A DNA stretch of 14,262 bases from an uncultured Rhodospirillaceae bacterium. Lineage in GTDB: Bacteria > Pseudomonadota > Alphaproteobacteria > Thalassobaculales > Thalassobaculaceae. The notes beneath the pieces are model-generated. The model worked only from the letters and a program-made list of their open reading frames with translations, was not told the origin of the DNA and did not search any database. This document shows positions 1 through 5,100 of this stretch, in pieces. A program made the translations under genes and the position numbers. The stretch lies in contig CALAHL010000274.1 of assembly GCA_937891725.1 (NCBI GenBank), forward strand, positions 1 to 14,262, read 5' to 3'. Each line of letters opens with the position of its first letter. Within the stretch, counting starts at the first letter, position 1.

Positions 1-255
1 CCGAGTTCGGCCAGGGTCATGGCGTCTTCCAAACCCTGTTCCAGGCCGCGCACTTCATCCAACTGCTTCTCGAGCTGGGTGCGTTCCTGCATCAGTTTCT
101 GAGCGCGGTCCGGATCATCCCAAAGCGCCTGATCCTGCGTCAGGGCCGTCAGTTCGTCGAAGCGGACAAGGGCTTGATCCCAGTCAAAGATGCCTCCTCA
201 GCAGCTCAATCGACTGCTTGATTTCGTCGGAGGTCGCGGTGATTTCCGCGCGCAT
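1..255 (-). CDS. prfB: Peptide chain release factor 2, 5' part, read through a +1 frameshift (3' end outside window)
   Basis: Release factor 2 recognises UGA and UAA stop codons in the ribosome and triggers peptide release. Translation from the ATG at 255-253 gives MRAEITATSDEIKQSIELLRRHL and then meets TGA at 186-184. If the ribosome skips T186 after the CTT codon (189-187), the frame continues as DWDQALVRFDELTALTQDQ and stays open to base 1, with RF2-like segments such as WDDPDRAQKLMQER and GLEDAMTLAEL. This is the N-terminal helical domain of RF2. The GGQ and SPF regions lie outside the window. AGGGAG at 262-267 lies 6 bases before the ATG and is a good ribosome-binding site. The gene sits 89 bases downstream of mrcA on the same strand and may be cotranscribed with it. 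Because RF2 decodes UGA, the frameshift makes its synthesis self-limiting (known for the family). Identification is firm; only about 83 residues are visible. Confidence 0.95.
183..198 (-). promoter_or_regulatory. prfB: prfB programmed +1 frameshift signal
   Basis: Reading the minus strand, AGGAGG (198-193) is followed by CAT, then the slip codon CTT (189-187), the stop TGA (186-184) and C (183). The layout equals the E. coli prfB signal: an internal Shine-Dalgarno-like element three bases before CUU UGA C. That element pairs with 16S rRNA and pushes the peptidyl-tRNA one base forward when RF2 is scarce. The zero frame ends at codon 24. The +1 frame continues with recognisable RF2 sequence, so this is a recoding site and not a broken gene. 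Confidence 0.95.
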
Positions 256-344
256 GGTGTACTCCCTAAAAGGATAGGCCGCAGTCATACTTGGCCACGG
301 GGCCGCTCGCAACAGCGCCGCTCAGAAGAGAAAAAATCCAGGCG

Positions 345-2804
345 TCAGTAGAGCCCCGATCCGGATGTCACCACCGGCGCGGACGGGGCCGGCCCATTGG
401 ACGAGTTGGCGACAGCTCCGTCGTCCGACGCGGTCGGCACCCCGCCTCCGATCACGGCTTCGAAGCCGGTCGGCTCGGTCCCCGGCTTGAAGCCTTCCAG
501 GATCGAGTTGGACTCGCCCGGCGTGCTCCGCAAGCCGGTATCCCGGTCGATCCAGACCATGCGGACACCCGGTGGTATCCGGAAGTCGACCGACGGCTGA
601 TTTGCTAGGGCTTGTTCCATGAAATGCTTAAAGATCGGCGCCGCCACGCTGGATCCGGTGTCATTTGGTCCAAGCGTCCGTGGCTGGTCGAAGCCGACAA
701 AGACGCCGACCGCGAGATCTGGAGAGAAGCCGACGAACCACGTGTCGAAATTGTCGTTCGTAGTCCCGGTCTTGCCCGCGAGCGGCTTGCCCAACTCGGC
801 GATCCGACGACCGGTCCCTCGCAGGACGACGCCGCGCAGCATCGATGTGATCTGATAGGCCGAAGCCGGATCGGCGATCTGCTCGCGCGTGTCCGGGATG
901 ACCGGCGGCGCACCCCCGGCATAGCTTGACAGATTGCAAGCCGGGCACGGACGCACGTCATGGCGATAGACCGTCACACCATTCCGGTTCTGAATCCGAT
1001 CGATCAGCGTGGTCTCGATCTTCTTGCCGCCGTTCACAAGCATGCCGTAGGCCGCCGTCAACCGCAGCGGGGTGGTCTCCGCAGCCCCCAGCGCGAAGGA
1101 CAGATGCGGCGGGAGATTGTCGAAGATGCCAAAGCGCTCGGCATAATCCACCACCGTCGGCATGCCGATTTGATCGGCAAGGCGCACGGTCATGAGGTTA
1201 CGTGACTTTTCGATCCCGACCCGCATCGGGGTGGGGCCATAGAACTCGTTCGAATAGTTGGTCGGCTTCCATTTCGGCAGGCCCGGCCCTTGGTCATAGA
1301 CGAATGGCGCATCCAATATTTTTGTCGCCGGCGTGAACCCGTGGTCGAGCCCGGCCAGATACACGAACGGCTTGAAAGCGGAGCCCGGCTGGCGCTTTGC
1401 CTGGGTTGCCCGATTGAACTCCGAGATCTCCGGATCGTAGCCGCCGGACATCGCCAGGACACGGCCGGTGTGCGGATCCAGCGCCACCAACGCCCCGCTG
1501 ACGTCAGGAATTTGCCGAAGCGCATAGGTGTTTTCGGGCGGTTCCGCGTTCGCTTCCCCTTTGGTCACCTGCTCGACCGGGATCACATCACCTTGATTCA
1601 GCACCTTGTCTACCCGGCTTGGCGCCCCGCCGACCCGCTGGTTCTCCCGCCATTCCCCGGCCCAGGTCATTTCGGAAAGGGGCAACGTGCCTTGGGTTCC
1701 ATCGGCAAACCCGATGGTCGCAGCTTTGTCGTCCACCTGCAGAACCAGCGCTGTCCGCCAAGACCCAAGCCCTAGCGGTGCCTGGAACTCTTTCAGCGCG
1801 TCGCCCCAGCCGGCAACCACCGGCAAGGTTCCCAAAGGGCCTCGCCAGCCGTGGCGACGGTCATAATATTCCAAGCCCCAGCGCAGGGACTGGTCGGCCA
1901 TGTATTGAAGGTCCGGATCAATCGTGGTTCGCACCGAGAGACCGCCACCGTACAGCCCGTCTTCCCCGTAGATTTCCAACAGATCGCGCCGCACATCCTC
2001 GATGAAGAAATCCGCGTCCGCGACCTCTGTCTCGGTACCCCGCTTGGCCCCAAGCGGAGCGTCCGCGGCAACCCTGGCTTCAGCCTCGGTGATGAAACCG
2101 CTTCTGCGCATTTGCTCGACCACCCAGTTCCGCCGTTCAACGGCGTTCCCCTGCTTGCGGAACGGGTGGTAATTGTTCGGTGCCTTCGGCAAGGCCGCTA
2201 GGTAGGCGCTGTCCGCGATCGTCAGTTGGTCCAGCGATTTGTCGAAATAATTCAGCGCCGCAGCCGCCACGCCATAAGAGCCCAGACCTAGATAGATCTC
2301 GTTGAGATACAGCTCCAAGATCCGGTCCTTATCCAGCACCCGTTCAATCCGGAGGGCGAGGATCGCTTCCTTGGCTTTCCGTTTGTAGGACACCTCATTG
2401 GTCAGCAGAAAATTCTTCGCGACCTGCTGGGTGATGGTCGATGCGCCAACCGGCCGGCGCCCGGTGCCGTAGTTCTTTGCGTTGATGAATATCGCCGAGG
2501 CCAAGCTGAAGAAATCCACCCCGGGATGGCTGTAGAAATCCTTGTCTTCTGCGGCGAGAAACGCATTTTTCAAACGATTCGGAATCGCCTCTATCGGAAC
2601 GAACACGCGTTTGTTCTTGGCGAACTCCGCCACCAGTCGACCATTGCCGTCATGCACACGGGTGACGACCGGCGGCTCGTAATGCTCAAGGAACGCATAA
2701 TCCGGAAGGTCCTTTCCGAAATGCCAAAACCCCCACAGCACGCCCGCCGTGCCGACGATCGCCAGCACGATCAAAAACGAGAGAAGTCTAATGATCCACC
2801 GCAT
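345..2804 (-). CDS. mrcA: Penicillin-binding protein 1A, bifunctional peptidoglycan glycosyltransferase/transpeptidase
   Basis: This class A PBP polymerises lipid II into glycan strands and cross-links the stem peptides in the periplasm. The 819-residue protein has a membrane anchor at about residues 4-27. A GT51 glycosyltransferase domain follows (about 50-230), with EDKDFYSHPG (E86), STITQQ (122-127) and ILELYLNEIYLG (162-173). A PBP1A-type OB-like insert lies at about 318-430. The transpeptidase domain has SAFK with catalytic S475 and K478, SRN at 534-536, and KTGT at 678-681. Every key motif is present and the length is normal for alphaproteobacterial PBP1A. The C-terminal 40 residues are Gly/Ser/Ala/Pro-rich and probably disordered. 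A CPAC pair (C620, C623) lies inside the transpeptidase domain. GGAG about 11 bases upstream supports the ATG at 2804. The gene follows the amidase by 119 bases, so a shared transcript is plausible, and prfB follows. Confidence 0.95.
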   Translation of the reverse strand: MRWIIRLLSFLIVLAIVGTAGVLWGFWHFGKDLPDYAFLEHYEPPVVTRVHDGNGRLVAEFAKNKRVFVPIEAIPNRLKNAFLAAEDKDFYSHPGVDFFSLASAIFINAKNYGTGRRPVGASTITQQVAKNFLLTNEVSYKRKAKEAILALRIERVLDKDRILELYLNEIYLGLGSYGVAAAALNYFDKSLDQLTIADSAYLAALPKAPNNYHPFRKQGNAVERRNWVVEQMRRSGFITEAEARVAADAPLGAKRGTETEVADADFFIEDVRRDLLEIYGEDGLYGGGLSVRTTIDPDLQYMADQSLRWGLEYYDRRHGWRGPLGTLPVVAGWGDALKEFQAPLGLGSWRTALVLQVDDKAATIGFADGTQGTLPLSEMTWAGEWRENQRVGGAPSRVDKVLNQGDVIPVEQVTKGEANAEPPENTYALRQIPDVSGALVALDPHTGRVLAMSGGYDPEISEFNRATQAKRQPGSAFKPFVYLAGLDHGFTPATKILDAPFVYDQGPGLPKWKPTNYSNEFYGPTPMRVGIEKSRNLMTVRLADQIGMPTVVDYAERFGIFDNLPPHLSFALGAAETTPLRLTAAYGMLVNGGKKIETTLIDRIQNRNGVTVYRHDVRPCPACNLSSYAGGAPPVIPDTREQIADPASAYQITSMLRGVVLRGTGRRIAELGKPLAGKTGTTNDNFDTWFVGFSPDLAVGVFVGFDQPRTLGPNDTGSSVAAPIFKHFMEQALANQPSVDFRIPPGVRMVWIDRDTGLRSTPGESNSILEGFKPGTEPTGFEAVIGGGVPTASDDGAVANSSNGPAPSAPVVTSGSGLY

Positions 2805-2923
2805 TCCGGCACCGTCTCCAAATTCGCGCGGAGCTTAGCAGCACACGCGTGACACTGTATCAGAGTCTAGCATTTCAATGGAATATGACCGGAAGATGAT
2901 CCACGCTAGGTCCCAAGCGCGCG

Positions 2924-4165
2924 TCAGCGCCGCGCGGATTGCATGCCCAGGAAGAACCGGTCGATCGAATCCGCCAATCCGGTTGCCAATTGTTCTCGCT
3001 TGGTAGCGTCGCGCAGGGTTTTCTCATCCTGAGAGTTCGAGAGAAAGCCGAGCTCAACAAGAATTGACGGCACATCAGGTGCTTTCAAGACAGCAAAGCC
3101 CGCAGACCTGCGTGGCCGGTTCAAGAGCCGGACACGCGGTCCCATTTCTTCCACCACCGTGTTCGCGAGTCGTGTGGACAGGTTCATCGTCCGACGTTGC
3201 GCCAGATCGATCAGAATATCCGTGACCACAGGCTCTTCGGTGCTGAAATCCATGCCAGCTATGATGTCGGATTTATTTTCCGAGGTCGCGAGAGACGCCG
3301 CCTCTTCGTCGGACGCATTTTCGGACAGGGTATATACCGACAATCCGCGCAGGCTGGTGTCGTCAATCGAATCCGCGTGCAAGGAGATGAACATCTCCGC
3401 ACCCGCCCGACGGGCAATCGCGATGCGCTCTCGCAGCTGGATGTAAACATCGCTCTCACGGGTCAGGACGACCTTATAGCCGCCGCGCGATTCCAGCTCT
3501 GCCTTCAGCGCCTTGGCGACTTTGAGAACCAGATCCTTCTCATAGACCTTGGAGAGACCGATCGCACCCGGATCGACGCCGCCGTGGCCCGGGTCAATCG
3601 CCACCACCCGGCGGTTGTCACCAGGAACTGCAGGAGGATTGGGCGACGGTGTCGGGGTCACCCGCGGTGTGCGGTTGGCCATGCGCCGCTCAATTGAGGC
3701 TGCAGACGCGACGATGAACTCGTCGCGATCCGTTGGCGCAAGATCGAGAACCAAACGGTGGCCTTGCTCGCCAGAGGGCGGCAACACGAATGCGGCGGCC
3801 ACCTTGAGCGGCGCTTTCGCGTCGATCACCAACCGAGAGGTTCCCGGCTCGAACAATCCGTAGCGCCAACCTGCAACAGATCCGACAGATCGGGTGCGCG
3901 CGGTCTTCGGCAGCTCAAACGAGACCTGCGGCAGGTCGAGCACGATGCGATAGGGGTCAGGTAGCTGAAAAATCGTGAAGCTCAGATCGTTCGACATGTC
4001 CAGAACCAAGCGGACCTTGTCCGGATGCTGACCGACCCGCAGATTGCTGATCACCGGGTCCTTGCCGGTCTGGGCGAAAACCGGGTGCGCCAGCCCGAAA
4101 AGGCCCATGGTCATCAAAACCACCAAGACGCAGATCGTCGATCGCGGAGTCAACACGACCCTCAT
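2924..4165 (-). CDS. amiC: Periplasmic N-acetylmuramoyl-L-alanine amidase (AMIN + Amidase_3)
   Basis: This zinc amidase cuts the bond between N-acetylmuramic acid and L-alanine of the stem peptide, splitting septal peptidoglycan during division. From the chosen start at 4165 it has 413 residues: a Sec signal peptide (1-31, ending HPVFA), an AMIN domain (about 38-142) of the type that targets peptidoglycan or the septum, a Pro/Thr-rich linker (about 165-184), and an Amidase_3 domain (about 186-408). Zinc ligands by motif are H194 in DPGHGG, E209 and H263 in SLHAD. E371 in ILVELGFLSN is the catalytic glutamate. The insert between the second half-motifs (about 280-320) is where EnvC/NlpD-type activators act on E. 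coli relatives; no activator gene is seen here. The ORF is open to 4252, but a promoter lies inside that extension. The start at 4165 has GAGG 8-11 bases upstream and gives a proper signal peptide. The symbol follows family usage; AmiA/B cannot be separated from sequence alone. Confidence 0.93.
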   Translation of the reverse strand: MRVVLTPRSTICVLVVLMTMGLFGLAHPVFAQTGKDPVISNLRVGQHPDKVRLVLDMSNDLSFTIFQLPDPYRIVLDLPQVSFELPKTARTRSVGSVAGWRYGLFEPGTSRLVIDAKAPLKVAAAFVLPPSGEQGHRLVLDLAPTDRDEFIVASAASIERRMANRTPRVTPTPSPNPPAVPGDNRRVVAIDPGHGGVDPGAIGLSKVYEKDLVLKVAKALKAELESRGGYKVVLTRESDVYIQLRERIAIARRAGAEMFISLHADSIDDTSLRGLSVYTLSENASDEEAASLATSENKSDIIAGMDFSTEEPVVTDILIDLAQRRTMNLSTRLANTVVEEMGPRVRLLNRPRRSAGFAVLKAPDVPSILVELGFLSNSQDEKTLRDATKREQLATGLADSIDRFFLGMQSARR

Positions 4166-4213
4166 CCACAAATCCTCGCCAATCCTGCCTGTCACCGCTC
4201 CAAACATCGGAGG

Positions 4214-4242
4214 ACTATATCCAAGGCTGGCGCAGCAAACAA
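4214..4242 (-). promoter_or_regulatory. Sigma70-type promoter of the amidase gene
   Basis: On the minus strand, TTGTTT (4242-4237) and TATAGT (4219-4214) are separated by exactly 17 bases. Transcription would begin near 4207, leaving a leader of about 40 bases before the ATG at 4165. The hexamers match the consensus at 4/6 and 5/6. The site lies inside the longer open frame beginning at 4252 and argues for the shorter amidase start. It probably also drives mrcA downstream. No experimental support is available. Confidence 0.5.
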
Positions 4243-4800
4243 CAAAAACCACGTCTTTTCATTAAACTATGACAACAGGCTTAGATGAGACGTTAGGACT
4301 CAAAACCCGAACATGAAACCGGAGTTACAGATCCCGCAGCACAGACCCGACGGACGGCCTTTCGCAAATGAGGCATTGTTTGTAGACGCATGGATAAGTA
4401 TGGTGAGGAGTCCTCGGCGGTTGGCGTTGATGCTGGATAGATTTCCAGACGGCGCGCTGGACCTGAGGATTCCCAAATCGGGACCACCAAATAACGACGG
4501 CAAGGCTCTTGATTTTGCTGACAATTGTCAGAACTTGCCCCGCAGGACTAACAACGGTGAGATCTGCCTGTGAACCCGGACCGATGATGCGATTTACGTC
4601 GCTACGGCAGCCGGACATCCTGAATCCCTACCGCGCCCCTGATCGGGGTGTCGGTGTTGTATGGGTGGTAAGGACCGGGAGAACGGCGGCGACATGTCGG
4701 ATCGGCAACGCAACAAGATCCGGACGTGAGAGCGGCAGGCACACCCAAAGAGTTCTCTTGAATTCGCATAAGACATCCGAATTGGACCGGCTCGCAGAAC
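4243..4800. other. Intergenic region between amidase and rne with no recognisable gene
   Basis: This stretch lies between two divergent genes. Small open frames exist on both strands (for example 4313-4573 plus and 4325-4618 minus). They lack ribosome-binding sites, overlap each other and resemble no family I know. No tRNA-like fold or T-loop consensus was found. The one striking element is the palindrome at 4518-4531. A short hairpin, CCCC-TGATC-GGGG, lies near 4636-4648. A promoter for rne should be in this stretch or just after it, but none could be assigned with confidence. Confidence 0.5.
4518..4531. promoter_or_regulatory. Perfect 14-base palindrome, candidate operator
   Basis: CTGACAATTGTCAG equals its own reverse complement over all 14 bases. 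One further symmetric pair (T4516/A4533) lies beyond a single mismatch. TGACA-N2-TGTCA is the kind of short dyad bound by dimeric helix-turn-helix repressors. It lies about 300 bases upstream of the amidase promoter and 570 bases upstream of the rne start, so it could serve either gene or an unannotated transcript. Its regulator cannot be named from sequence. Confidence 0.4.
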
Positions 4801-5100
4801 CCGTTTCGGCGCTTTCATATGGCGCCCGGCGGATCAGTTTGATGACCGAAATCCGACCCCGAGGCCGACTGCTCGGCCGAGGCTTTCCCCGTCATTCCCA
4901 CCTTGGTTCGGTGCTTTTTACCCGGCCGTCTTCAGGAATGACCATACGACAATCCGCGCCCGCGGTTCCGCGACGCCCATCCTCTGGGGGGTCATCCCCT
5001 AAGCGAATGCGGCTCGGTGAAGCCGCGCTTTTCCGCATCATGGACCCGGCCAGCATGGCTCGACGTCCAATGCGGCGGCGCGCCACAGAGAGTAAGATCC
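4801..5100 (+). promoter_or_regulatory. Structured leader upstream of rne
   Basis: Several short hairpins stand in a row before the rne start: GGCGC/GCGCC (4808-4812 with 4822-4826), GGCCGA/TCGGCC with a CTGC loop (4863-4868 with 4873-4878), GGGG/CCCC (4988-4991 with 4996-4999), and GCGGCT/AGCCGC (5009-5014 with 5021-5026). ATGCGG (5007-5012) can instead pair with CCGCAT (5033-5038), which would exclude the last hairpin. Long structured rne leaders let RNase E cleave its own mRNA in E. coli (established there). A similar autoregulatory role here is inference. No Rfam family was recognised. Confidence 0.4.
4891..4942. repeat. 8-base inverted repeat, possible degenerate REP-like element
   Basis: GTCATTCC (4891-4898) and its exact reverse complement GGAATGAC (4935-4942) flank 36 bases. 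A CGTCATTCCC...GGGAATGACG dyad is a common intergenic repeat in many proteobacterial genomes, so this could be a decayed copy. It could equally be a long-range stem of the rne leader. Only one copy is visible in the window. Confidence 0.35.

Noticed and set aside
184..255. Short 23-codon gene or broken prfB ending at TGA 186-184
   Set aside because: The internal Shine-Dalgarno, CTT TGA C and clear RF2 sequence in the +1 frame show a programmed frameshift.
2917..2936. GC-rich self-complementary sequence at the amidase stop as a terminator
   Set aside because: The CG-alternating sequence can pair in several ways, overlaps the coding end, and has no T-run. It is likely a composition effect.
4313..4618. 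Overlapping small frames (4313-4573 plus; 4325-4618 minus) as small genes
   Set aside because: Neither has a Shine-Dalgarno sequence or familiar motif, and both cover the same bases on opposite strands.
5017..5100. Longer rne N-terminus from GTG 5017
   Set aside because: The 28 extra residues are unlike RNase E proteins and are encoded inside the leader hairpins. MTKRMLID at 5101 matches the family start.
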